This document shows, one piece after another, positions 33,628 through 40,470 of a stretch of 40,470 nucleotides of DNA. Numbering within the stretch: position 1 is the first letter of the stretch; every line of letters begins with the position of its first letter. Below the pieces are notes generated by a model. It was given only the letters and a program-made list of their open reading frames with translations, did no database searches and had not been told where the DNA came from. The stretch is from contig JAURYB010000099.1 of NCBI GenBank assembly GCA_030654075.1, forward strand, positions 1 through 40,470. Reading direction: 5' to 3'. The translations under genes and the position numbers were made by a program. Source of the DNA: Bacteroidales bacterium (lineage in GTDB: Bacteria > Bacteroidota > Bacteroidia > Bacteroidales > UBA4417).

Positions 33628-33802
33628 CTTACTTCATACCCATACCACATTCCCTCTTCATAATCACCATCTTCAGATACCCACAATAATCCGTTGGCAA
33701 ACGAAAGTGAAAATCCATAATCGCCATGGCTTAGTTTTACCGATTTCTGAAATCTCCCTTTAAGGTCGTAGTTGTGGCTATTTGTACCAAAAAACAAATT
33801 CA
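33628..33802 (-). pseudogene. C-terminal fragment of a secreted propeller-like protein
   Basis: The minus strand translates to a protein-like stretch: FFGTNSHNYDLKGRFQKSVK, then HGDYGFSLSFANGLLWVSED, then GMWYGYEVR and a stop. It reads like the end of a beta-propeller or gluconolactonase-like secreted protein. An in-frame stop at 33803-33805 closes it upstream, and no signal peptide is present, so it cannot be a complete gene. The matching N-terminal half may be the fragment at 34718-34951, beyond the inserted cassette. Confidence 0.5.
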
Positions 33803-33815
33803 TTCAGAAAATTCT

Positions 33816-33845
33816 TTGAAAAAGGTATCTAATTAGATACCTTTG
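33816..33845 (+). promoter_or_regulatory. Consensus promoter with overlapping 24-bp palindromic operator
   Basis: TTG at 33816-33818 and TACCTTTG at 33838-33845 are exactly 19 nt apart, the Bacteroidota consensus. A perfect 24-bp palindrome (half-site AAAGGTATCTAA, 33821-33844) fills the spacer and most of the -7 element. It ends 15 nt before the DUF4160 ATG. The obvious candidate repressor is the XRE domain encoded by the second gene of the pair. Confidence 0.82.
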
Positions 33846-33859
33846 AGGAAAAATTGTCA

Positions 33860-34096
33860 ATGCCAACAATCGACATCTTTAACGGAATTAAAATCTGTAT
33901 TTACAACGGAGATCATCGACCACCACATATTCACGCACAATACAATGAATTTGAGGTATTAATTCAGATAGAAGATGGAGTGATTTATGCAGGTGATTTA
34001 CCAAACAAACAATTAAAGTTGGTTTTCGATTGGTTGTCAGGTAATTCAGATTGGGCATTGGAAGTGTTTTATGAACTTAATCCGCAATTAAAATGA
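33860..34096 (+). CDS. DUF4160 domain protein, probable first gene of a toxin-antitoxin-like pair
   Basis: 78 aa starting at the ATG at 33860 (MPTIDIFNGIKICIYNGDHR), the family's usual N-terminus. A TTG two codons upstream is the alternative. The DUF4160 hallmark GDHRPPHIHAQYNEFEV is intact, followed by GDLPNKQLKLVFDWL. Its stop overlaps the next ATG (ATGA at 34093-34096). Biochemical activity of DUF4160 is not known to me; pairing with DUF2442 and a fused repressor suggests a toxin-antitoxin-like or regulatory module. In contrast to the 19363 copy, it is undamaged. Confidence 0.85.
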   Translation: MPTIDIFNGIKICIYNGDHRPPHIHAQYNEFEVLIQIEDGVIYAGDLPNKQLKLVFDWLSGNSDWALEVFYELNPQLK

Positions 34097-34614
34097 GACA
34101 GAATATCAAAATACCAAGGATTTTAAAAATCAATTGGATTAAAGACTTAGCTATTTCTGTGGTTTTCAACAATGGAGAATCCAGAATAGTTGATTTTAGA
34201 AAACTTTTCGGCGATATTGGAATTGTCAGGAATTCGCCAGCATTTATTCTGTACAATCAGACTGAATTTGAAAAGGTCGAACTCGTTGGAAACACCTTGT
34301 CGTGGTCAAATGTAGAACAATACATTACTCAGAGAAATTGGGAAAAGCAAATTGTTCCATTTGAAATTGGTGCTGACGTATTGTTAAAATACAGTCATCC
34401 GGAAAAATCGGATTTGATGATAAAAATTGGGCGTTTGGTTCGTGAAGCCAGAATAAAAGCAGGAATGACTCAACAAGAATTGGCATTGATAAGTGGAACA
34501 TCCAGAACATACATATCGCGAATTGAGAATGACCGTTCAGATATTGAACTTGCAACTTTGAGTAAAATAATTGAGACAGGTTTAGGGAGAAGATTAGAAA
34601 TTACTGTCAAGTAA
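34093..34614 (+). CDS. DUF2442-XRE helix-turn-helix fusion protein
   Basis: 173 aa in two parts. Residues 1-90 form a DUF2442-like domain (ILKINWIKDLAISVVFNNGESRIVDFRKLF, with LSWSNVEQYIT at the usual WPNG position). Residues about 112-170 form a classic XRE/Cro helix-turn-helix (VREARIKAGMTQQELALISG, then TYISRIENDRSDIELATLSKI). It is translationally coupled to the DUF4160 gene. A DNA-binding antitoxin that represses the palindromic promoter at 33816-33845 is the natural reading; this is inference. Confidence 0.85.
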   Translation: MRQNIKIPRILKINWIKDLAISVVFNNGESRIVDFRKLFGDIGIVRNSPAFILYNQTEFEKVELVGNTLSWSNVEQYITQRNWEKQIVPFEIGADVLLKYSHPEKSDLMIKIGRLVREARIKAGMTQQELALISGTSRTYISRIENDRSDIELATLSKIIETGLGRRLEITVK

Positions 34615-34633
34615 AAAACAACTAGCCACAATA

Positions 34634-34679
34634 AACAGGAATATGAGCGGCGTGCAACGCCCAGCTATTATTCCTGGTT
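34634..34679. repeat. Bulged hairpin at the right edge of the cassette
   Basis: AACAGGAATA and TATTCCTGGTT pair with one extrahelical G, and inside them GGCGT and ACGCC form a second stem around GCA, with AGC/GCT joining. The outer GTT continues as GTTGAAC, which fits the R' consensus GTTRRRY of integron attC sites. The left end does not match the partner consensus RYYYAAC. It is either an attC-like recombination site or an ordinary palindromic repeat. Confidence 0.5.
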
Positions 34680-34683
34680 GAAC

Positions 34684-34706
34684 TACATTTCGACAAGCTC
34701 AATGTA
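34684..34706. repeat. Short REP-like palindrome
   Basis: TACATT at 34684-34689 and AATGTA at 34701-34706 flank TTCGACAAGCTCA-type text that is widespread between Bacteroidota genes. Confidence 0.5.
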
Positions 34707-34717
34707 AGAAATCCCGG

Positions 34718-34951
34718 TTAGATTCTGTAACTGGCGATTTTTGTCCCGTCGGGTTTAAATTTACTGATTTGACCCAATTCTGATTTGCCGCCATTAGAGG
34801 TATACAGAATCTGTCCGTCAGAAGCTATATGCATGTTATGCGTTTGCGGATTTTCCGTAAAAACTATTTTGGGAGAATGTGTTTGAGCATTAGTAAATCC
34901 TGCAAACAACAGAATAATGCAAATAGTTAAAATATGACTCATCATTTTCAT
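34718..34951 (-). pseudogene. N-terminal fragment of a secreted propeller-like protein
   Basis: 77 residues: a signal peptide (MKMMSHILTICIILLFAGFTNAQ), then PQTHNMHIASDGQILYTSNG and QISKFKPDGTKIASYRI, ending abruptly at a TAA. The repeated SDGxIL/PDGTKI strands look like the first blades of a beta-propeller. The length is far below that of such proteins. The fragment at 33628-33802 lies on the same strand in the right order to be the lost C-terminus. Confidence 0.55.
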
Positions 34952-35052
34952 TGATCAGGAATTTAGTTAATACTTTGTTTATCAAATATACTGAATATTT
35001 TTGATGAATAAAACTAACTCTTACTGGCAAATGTTCATCAGGCTTAGAGAAT

Positions 35053-35088
35053 AAAAAAAAGCCGGGTCACTTTTCAGCAACCCGGCTC
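35053..35088 (-). terminator. Rho-independent terminator of nifJ
   Basis: GCCGGGT at 35061-35067 pairs with ACCCGGC at 35080-35086 (12-nt loop). Eight A residues at 35053-35060 give the minus-strand T-tract. It lies 26 nt after the nifJ stop. Confidence 0.9.
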
Positions 35089-35113
35089 AAACTATTCAAT
35101 TAAAATATTAGAA

Positions 35114-38100
35114 CTATTTTTTACTAAAATCCATTTCGGATAAACGTTTGTAGCCGTTATAACGCCATTTGGCATTATCCATAGCTGCTTCAAATAATTC
35201 AACCGCTTCGTTAGGGAACGATTTCATCAAGGAAGTATAACGCATTTCCGATTTCAGGAAATCCTGGAATAAGGAGAAATCAGGCTCTTTGCTGTCGAGT
35301 TGGAAAGGGTTTTTTCCTTCAGCTTCCAACAAAGGATTGTAACGGTAGTTAGCCCAGTATCCTGCTTTAACGGCGTCGTCCTGTTGTTGCTGAGCTTTTT
35401 CCATACCTGCGTGTAAACCGTGGTTGATACAGGTTGAATAAGCGATGATAAGTGATGGTCCCGGATATGCTTCAGCTTCACGTAACGCTTTCAGGTACTG
35501 GGTTTGATTTGAACCCATAGCAACCTGTGCCACATAAATATACCCATAACTCATCGCCATCATACCAAGGTCTTTTTTACGAACCCTCTTACCTGAAGTT
35601 GCAAATTTGGCAACTGCTCCGATTGGAGTTGATTTGGAAGCCTGTCCACCGGTATTTGAATATACTTCGGTGTCAACAACGAGGATATTTACATCTTCAC
35701 CCGAAGCGAGCACATGGTCAAGTCCGCCGTATCCGATATCATAAGCCCAGCCATCGCCGCCGAACATCCAGATGGATTTCTTGATGAAGTATTGTTTCAG
35801 AGCAACAAGTTCCTTTGCAAGATTAGTTTTTGATGCTTCAAGTAAAGGAAGGACCTTAGCTGTAGCTTCTTTCGAAAGAAGTGCATTATCCCTGCCTGCT
35901 ATCCAAAGAGCACAAGCTTCTTTTAAATCAGCACTAAAATCACCATCAATAATAAGCTGCATTTTTTCGGTAACACGTTTGCGGAGTTTATCCACGCCCA
36001 TTGCCATACCGAAACCATACTCAGCGTTATCTTCGAACAGTGAGTTAGCCCATGATGGACCGCATCCCTGAGCGTTGGTTGTATAAGGTGTTGAAGGTGC
36101 CGATCCGCCATAGATTGAGGAACAACCTGTAGCATTGGCAACCATCATACGATCACCAAATAATTGAGTGATCAGTTTGATATAAGGTGTTTCGCCGCAA
36201 CCTGCACAAGCTCCTGAAAACTCGAATAATGGCTGAGCAAACTGGCTGTTTTTAACATTCTGCTCTTTTGGAGCCAGGGTGTCCTTGTATGTAACGTTGG
36301 CAGCCACATAATCCCATGCTTCAGTCTGGTGCATCTGTGTTTCGAGAGGTTTCATCACCAAAGCCTTGGTTTTGGCCGGGCAAACATCAGCACAGTTACC
36401 ACAACCGGTACAATCCAAAGGACTGATCTGGATACGGAATTGCAAACCGTCGAACGTTTTTGGAATTGCTTTCAGTGTTGCAGTGCCTTCAGGTAAACCT
36501 TTCAGTTCAGCTTCATTAAGCAGGAACGGACGGATTACAGCGTGAGGACAAACAAATGCGCATTGGTTACACTGTATACAGTTATCCGAAATCCATTCAG
36601 GAACATTAACAGCAATACCACGTTTTTCGTAAGCGGCGGTTCCTTGCGGGAATGTACCATCTTCGCGACCCAGGAATGCACTTACAGGTAAATCATCACC
36701 TTTCATCGCGTTAATAGGTTCAACCATATTCTTGATGAAATCAGGAATATTGCGGGTATCTTTCTTAGCGGCAACAACTATTGATTTCCATTCAGCAGGA
36801 ATAGTTACTTCAACAACATCAGCGCCTCTTTCGATTGCGGCAATGTTCATAGTAACGATTTCTTCCCCTTTACGTCCGAAAGTTTTCTTAACGGCGGTTT
36901 TCATAGCTGTAAGAGCCAGTTCGTAAGGAATTACACCCGAAATTTTGAAGAATGCAGCCTGAAGTATAGTATTGGTACGGTTACCAAGTCCAATTTCTTC
37001 AGCAATGTTGGTGGCGTTGATGGTGTAGAACCTGATTTCGTTCTCAGCCATGTATTTCTTCATATGATCAGGAAGGCGGTTACGGCTTTCGTCGGCATCC
37101 CAGATACTGTTCAAAAGGAATGTTCCGCCTTTTTTCAAACCTTTAAGCATGTCGTACTTGTTGAGATAAGCAGGAACATGGCAGGCTACAAAGTCAGGGC
37201 TGTTAACCAGGTATGGCGAACGGATCGGCGTATCACCAAAACGAAGGTGAGAAGTTGTGATACCGCCTGATTTTTTGGAGTCGTATGCAAAATATGCCTG
37301 AGCATATTTGTCGGTGTTTTCACCGATAATTTTGATAGAGTTTTTATTGGCACCAACAGTTCCATCCGAACCTAAACCATAAAATTTAGCCTGGAAAGTA
37401 CCTGCATTGGAAAGATCAATTTCAGGTAACAAAGGAAGTGAAGTAAATGAAACGTCATCAACAATACCTACAGTGAAATGATTTTTAGGTTCATTCATTT
37501 TCAGGTTATTGAAAACGGAAATCATCATCGCAGGTGTGGTATCCTTTGAGCTGAGGCCGTAACGTCCACCAATAATAATCGGATTGTTTTCCTTTTCGTA
37601 GAAAATATCGCGGATATCAAGGTACAACGGATCTCCGGTAGCGCCTGGCTCTTTGGTACGGTCGAGAACACAAATACGTTTTACTGATTTAGGAAGAACG
37701 TTGAAGAAATACTTTGGTGAGAACGGACGGTATAAATGTACGCTGATCAGACCCAGTTTTTCGCCTTTTGCATTCAGGTAATCAATAGTCTCTTTTAATG
37801 TTTCGGTAATTGAACCCATGGCAACAACGATGTTTTCGGCATCAGGAGCTCCATAATAGGTAAACGGATGGTATTCGCGGCCAACAGCTTTGCTGATTTG
37901 CTGCATGTAATCTTCAACGATATCAGGAACTGCATCGTAATAAAGATTGGCTGCTTCGCGGCTCTGGAAATAGATATCAGGATTCTGAGCTGTACCGCGG
38001 GTTACAGGATGCTCAGGATTTAAAGCGCGGTCGCGGAATTCCTTTAATGCATCATAATCAAGCAGTTTTGCCAGATCAGCTGTTTCAGGAAATTCAACTT

Positions 38101-38650
38101 TCTGAATTTCGTGCGATGTACGGAAACCATCGAAGAAGTGCATGAAAGGCACCCTTGAACGAATGGCTGCAAGGTGAGCAACACCTGCAATATCCATAAT
38201 TTCCTGTACGCTTCCGGTTGCAAGCATAGCAAACCCGGTTTGACGTGTGGAATAGATATCACTGTGGTCACCAAAAATGGAAAGAGCCTGGGCTGCCAGA
38301 CTACGGGCCGATACATGGAAAACAGCTGGCAATAATTCGCCGGCGATTTTGTACATGTTCGGGATCATCAGCAGTAAACCCTGTGAAGCAGTGTAAGTAG
38401 TGGTTAAAGCACCACTCTGCAACGAACCGTGTAATGCACCTGCAGCACCGCCTTCGCTCTGCAATTCTACAACGCTTACCGTTTCGCCAAATATATTCTT
38501 ACGGCCGTAGGCTGCCCATTCGTCAACGTATTCGGCCATGGTTGACGAAGGTGTGATAGGATAAATGGCAGCTACTTCACTAAACATGTATGCAATATGC
38601 GCAGCAGCGTAATTACCGTCGCAGGTTACATATTTCTTTTTCTCACTCAT
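35114..38650 (-). CDS. nifJ: Pyruvate:ferredoxin (flavodoxin) oxidoreductase, single-chain
   Basis: Converts pyruvate and CoA to acetyl-CoA and CO2, reducing ferredoxin or flavodoxin; a marker of anaerobic metabolism. 1178 aa with domains in order: N-terminal YPITPSSTMAE with ELQSEGGAAGALHGSL; the middle gamma domain; two [4Fe-4S] cysteine sets, CIQCNQCAFVCP at about 690 and CTGCGNCADVCP at about 745; the proximal-cluster CAGCGETPY at about 812; and the thiamine-diphosphate motif GGDGWAYDIGYGGLDH from about 962. The start at 38650 (MSEKKKYVTCDGNYAAAHIAY) matches the family. A start at 38695 would add 15 residues and cannot be excluded by the promoter. Monocistronic. Confidence 0.96.
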   Translation of the reverse strand: MSEKKKYVTCDGNYAAAHIAYMFSEVAAIYPITPSSTMAEYVDEWAAYGRKNIFGETVSVVELQSEGGAAGALHGSLQSGALTTTYTASQGLLLMIPNMYKIAGELLPAVFHVSARSLAAQALSIFGDHSDIYSTRQTGFAMLATGSVQEIMDIAGVAHLAAIRSRVPFMHFFDGFRTSHEIQKVEFPETADLAKLLDYDALKEFRDRALNPEHPVTRGTAQNPDIYFQSREAANLYYDAVPDIVEDYMQQISKAVGREYHPFTYYGAPDAENIVVAMGSITETLKETIDYLNAKGEKLGLISVHLYRPFSPKYFFNVLPKSVKRICVLDRTKEPGATGDPLYLDIRDIFYEKENNPIIIGGRYGLSSKDTTPAMMISVFNNLKMNEPKNHFTVGIVDDVSFTSLPLLPEIDLSNAGTFQAKFYGLGSDGTVGANKNSIKIIGENTDKYAQAYFAYDSKKSGGITTSHLRFGDTPIRSPYLVNSPDFVACHVPAYLNKYDMLKGLKKGGTFLLNSIWDADESRNRLPDHMKKYMAENEIRFYTINATNIAEEIGLGNRTNTILQAAFFKISGVIPYELALTAMKTAVKKTFGRKGEEIVTMNIAAIERGADVVEVTIPAEWKSIVVAAKKDTRNIPDFIKNMVEPINAMKGDDLPVSAFLGREDGTFPQGTAAYEKRGIAVNVPEWISDNCIQCNQCAFVCPHAVIRPFLLNEAELKGLPEGTATLKAIPKTFDGLQFRIQISPLDCTGCGNCADVCPAKTKALVMKPLETQMHQTEAWDYVAANVTYKDTLAPKEQNVKNSQFAQPLFEFSGACAGCGETPYIKLITQLFGDRMMVANATGCSSIYGGSAPSTPYTTNAQGCGPSWANSLFEDNAEYGFGMAMGVDKLRKRVTEKMQLIIDGDFSADLKEACALWIAGRDNALLSKEATAKVLPLLEASKTNLAKELVALKQYFIKKSIWMFGGDGWAYDIGYGGLDHVLASGEDVNILVVDTEVYSNTGGQASKSTPIGAVAKFATSGKRVRKKDLGMMAMSYGYIYVAQVAMGSNQTQYLKALREAEAYPGPSLIIAYSTCINHGLHAGMEKAQQQQDDAVKAGYWANYRYNPLLEAEGKNPFQLDSKEPDFSLFQDFLKSEMRYTSLMKSFPNEAVELFEAAMDNAKWRYNGYKRLSEMDFSKK

Positions 38651-38712
38651 ATGTTTGGATGTTAGATTATTGACTTGAAAATGCATTATTTCCATGCTTC
38701 TGAAAAGCGGTG

Positions 38713-38720
38713 CAAAATTA
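38713..38720 (-). promoter_or_regulatory. -7 element of the nifJ promoter
   Basis: TAATTTTG followed by CACC on the minus strand. It gives a leader of about 55 nt to the preferred start. Confidence 0.6.
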
Positions 38721-38966
38721 CTTTTTTATAAGGAATTGAGGGGGATTAAATGCAAAAAATACGCAACGAAAGGCTAATTTAAAATGATTATAGATTAGGA
38801 CAGCGGTAAATATCAGCAAGTTAAACATTTATAAGAAATTTTTCTGATTTGTTAAAAAAACTTCTTTGTAAAATAATTGAGGTATACCATTACTTATATC
38901 TGAAAAAATATTAATTTTCCACTTTCAAAGAAGGGATAACATATTAATAATAGTACTAAAATTATT

Positions 38967-38971
38967 GGAGG
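38967..38971 (+). promoter_or_regulatory. Shine-Dalgarno sequence of the DHOD-like gene
   Basis: GGAGG within TTGGAGGAAACAGT, 7 nt before the ATG. It is the only strong Shine-Dalgarno match noticed upstream of a gene in this window and supports the start at 38979. Confidence 0.7.
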
Positions 38972-38978
38972 AAACAGT

Positions 38979-39977
38979 ATGATCAACCTCGCTACGAATT
39001 ATATGGGAGTTGCGCTTAAAAATCCCATTATTGCAGGTGCAAGCAGCATGTCGTCGGACCTGGATATGTTAAAGAAGCTTGAAAAGGCCGGAGCCGCGGC
39101 TATTATTTATAAAACATTGTTCGAAGAGCAGATCAATCTTGAAAGCGCCCAGTTTGATGATCAGTTAGAGGCAATGGGAGGGCTACATGCTGAAATGACC
39201 AGCCTGTATCCAAAACTTCAACACGCCGGACCTGAAGCTCACTTAGTGAATTTACGAAAAGCTAAAGAATCACTAAGCATCCCTGTATTCGCCAGCCTTA
39301 ATTGCCTTTACGATAATACCTGGATTGAGTATGCCCGGCTTATTGAAAAAACAGGCGTTGATGGCATTGAGTTGAATTTCTATTTCGTTCCCGGCGATTT
39401 TGAAGCCGATGGCCGGTCGATTGAAGATATTCATCTCGACCTGGTTAAAACTATAAAATCGAAAATCACTATTCCTGTAAGCGTTAAACTGAGTTCTTTT
39501 TATTCAAATCCGCTGAACTTTATCTCCCGCCTTGATAAAGCCGGTGTAAATGCTGTTGTGATTTTTAACCGTATGTTCGAACCTGAGATCAATGTTCAGG
39601 AAATAAAACACGTTGCACCATTTTATCTTAGCCATGAAGGCGATTACAGGCTCGCACTGCGTTATGCAGGATTGTTGTATGGCAACATGAAAGCTAATGT
39701 TTGCGCCAACACCGGCATTTACCAGGGCAACGATGTAATCAAGATGATACTCGCCGGAGCCGATTGCGTGCAGGTTGTAAGCACTCTTTATAAAAACAAA
39801 CCCGAACATATTGCAACTATGCTGAGCGATATGGAAACCTGGATGGAATCGAAAAAATTCACCTCAATAGCTGATTTCAAAGGAAAACTTTCGAAGAAAG
39901 AACTGAAAGATCCTTTTATTTACAAACGGGGACAATATATTGATTTATTGCTGGGCTCTGATCAGCTGATCAAATAA
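38979..39977 (+). CDS. Dihydroorotate dehydrogenase-like flavoprotein
   Basis: 332-aa TIM-barrel protein of the DHOD/dihydropyrimidine dehydrogenase superfamily. Landmarks: MGVALKNPIIAGASSMSSD at the N-terminus, GAAAIIYKTLFEEQI, PVFASLNCLYDNTWIEYARLIEKTGVDGIELN (strand and catalytic region), ITIPVSVKLSSFYSNP (FMN-binding Lys), NAVVIFNRMF, and CANTGIYQGNDVIKMILAGADCVQVVSTLY for the FMN phosphate. The pattern matches proteins annotated as DHOD-like rather than PyrD itself, so a role in pyrimidine synthesis is not assumed. It is divergent to nifJ, which may point to ferredoxin-linked redox chemistry (inference). Confidence 0.85.
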   Translation: MINLATNYMGVALKNPIIAGASSMSSDLDMLKKLEKAGAAAIIYKTLFEEQINLESAQFDDQLEAMGGLHAEMTSLYPKLQHAGPEAHLVNLRKAKESLSIPVFASLNCLYDNTWIEYARLIEKTGVDGIELNFYFVPGDFEADGRSIEDIHLDLVKTIKSKITIPVSVKLSSFYSNPLNFISRLDKAGVNAVVIFNRMFEPEINVQEIKHVAPFYLSHEGDYRLALRYAGLLYGNMKANVCANTGIYQGNDVIKMILAGADCVQVVSTLYKNKPEHIATMLSDMETWMESKKFTSIADFKGKLSKKELKDPFIYKRGQYIDLLLGSDQLIK

Positions 39978-39998
39978 TACGAACTGGCTAAACTTATA

Positions 39999-40028
39999 AA
40001 AACCCCGTGCTGAATACGCCGGGGTTTT
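39999..40028 (+). terminator. Terminator of the DHOD-like gene
   Basis: AAAACCCCG at 39999-40007 and CGGGGTTTT at 40020-40028 form a 9-bp stem with a 12-nt loop, 22 bp after the stop. Confidence 0.88.
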
Positions 40029-40031
40029 GTA

Positions 40032-40054
40032 TTTTAAACCTGTCAGGTTTAAAA
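40032..40054. repeat. Perfect palindrome between two terminators
   Basis: TTTTAAACCTG, T, CAGGTTTAAAA: an 11-bp stem with a 1-nt centre. The AACCTGWCAGGTT core recurs between Bacteroidota genes. Confidence 0.75.
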
Positions 40055-40055
40055 A

Positions 40056-40087
40056 TAAAAAAAAAAGGACCGGCGGGCGCCGGTTCT
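40056..40087 (-). terminator. Terminator of the partial TPR gene
   Basis: AGGACCGGCG at 40066-40075 pairs with CGCCGGTTCT at 40078-40087 with one G-T pair and a 2-nt loop. The A-run before it gives a long minus-strand T-tract. Confidence 0.85.
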
Positions 40088-40113
40088 TTTGGTAAACAGG
40101 GTGTGGGGAAGAT

Positions 40114-40470
40114 TTACTTGAGCTGCAATTTTTCTAAAATATTTTTAGCTTCCTGGCGGTGGAAATTATCCGGGTTCGAGGCCACAACAACAAACTGGTC
40201 GATGGCTTTATCTTTCTGGTTGTTCTTCAGGTAGCAAAGGCCTAAGTACCATTCAGCATGTTCGATATAAAGGTTGTCGTTTTGTTTGATTATCGTAGTG
40301 AAAGCTTTTATCGAGTTATCGTAATTTTTAGTCTCGATGTTAGAAATCCCGTAATAAAACCAGACGGCTATATTCGTATTATCTTTATCGAGAATACTCT
40401 TGAATAATTGGGAAGCTGAGGCAAAGTCCTTCTGCTGGAATTTTATTACGGCTTCTACTATATTCTGATC
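40114..40470 (-). CDS. Tetratricopeptide-repeat protein, C-terminal part
   Basis: The minus-strand frame is open from the right edge to the TAA at 40114-40116 (118 codons), so the gene begins outside the window. The translation shows about three TPR units: IVEAVIKFQQKDFASASQLF, VWFYYGISNIETKNYDNSIKAF and AEWYLGLCYLKNNQKDKAIDQF, ending in NILEKLQLK. The final repeats and tail resemble those of Bacteroidota proteins with a membrane anchor upstream, but that part is not visible. It was identified by reading the reverse complement. Confidence 0.85.
   Translation of the reverse strand, partial: DQNIVEAVIKFQQKDFASASQLFKSILDKDNTNIAVWFYYGISNIETKNYDNSIKAFTTIIKQNDNLYIEHAEWYLGLCYLKNNQKDKAIDQFVVVASNPDNFHRQEAKNILEKLQLK

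Larger units (their letters stand above)
38651..38978. other. Divergent intergenic region between nifJ and the DHOD-like gene
   Basis: Holds the nifJ -7 element and leader, then AT-rich sequence with no gene. No binding-site palindrome for shared regulation of the two genes was recognised. Confidence 0.55.

Noticed and set aside
33772..34631. Transposon bounded by the 14-bp inverted match TTGTGGCTATTTGT / ACAACTAGCCACAA
   Set aside because: The left copy lies inside sequence that still reads as part of the disrupted gene, so it is unlikely to be the true end. Kept only as supporting detail for the attC-like finding.
40007..40234. 75-codon plus-strand open frame at the right edge
   Set aside because: It overlaps two terminators and runs antisense to the TPR coding region read on the minus strand.

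Overview
The window comes from a member of the Bacteroidota, most likely an anaerobic Bacteroidales-like lineage. Three things point there. Many genes are preceded by the Bacteroidota sigma-ABfr -7 element TAnnTTTG instead of Shine-Dalgarno leaders. Several gene orders are Bacteroidota-like (sppA-folK-deoxynucleoside kinase; amn-holA beside a small HsdR_N-type protein; DUF3822-rsmD facing coaD). There is a single-chain pyruvate:ferredoxin oxidoreductase and a 1229-residue single-chain PurL. Family assignments are from motif recognition by eye; no database was searched.

Layout. 1-8.5 kb is accessory or envelope-related: the end of a VOC-fold gene, a five-unit palindromic tandem repeat, a subclass B1 metallo-beta-lactamase, a probable surface lipoprotein, two secreted alpha/beta hydrolases, a hybrid histidine kinase and a CorC/HlyC-type membrane protein. 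8.5-19 kb is mostly core: purL, coaD, a membrane protein-DUF3822-rsmD operon, a secreted TPR protein, an HsdR_N-type nuclease-fold protein, amn and holA. 19-19.6 kb holds a DUF4160/DUF2442 pair whose first gene is frameshifted. 20-27 kb has sppA, folK, a deoxynucleoside kinase, a membrane histidine kinase and a large PEPCK-like P-loop protein (DUF4914-type). 26.8-27.6 kb has a hicAB toxin-antitoxin pair and tRNA-Pro(GGG). 27.7-33.5 kb has deoD, a Gdx/SugE-type SMR exporter, an SDR and two tandem long-chain acyl-CoA synthetases. 33.6-35 kb has a second DUF4160/DUF2442 pair, here fused to an XRE helix-turn-helix and placed between two fragments of a minus-strand secreted protein gene. 35-40 kb has nifJ, a divergent dihydroorotate dehydrogenase-like gene and the end of a TPR protein gene.

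Shared themes. Purine metabolism recurs (purL, amn, deoD, the deoxynucleoside kinase), as does lipid activation (the two acyl-CoA synthetases). Three small toxin-antitoxin-like modules lie within 15 kb. Two have inverted repeats on or beside their core promoters, which suggests autoregulation. The best candidate for something new is the 33.8-34.6 kb cassette: it has an exact TTG-N19-TAnnTTTG promoter, a perfect 24-bp palindrome over it, a fused DUF2442-XRE protein, a structured hairpin at its right edge, and a gene apparently broken around it. Intergenic regions also contain many unrelated palindromic repeats.
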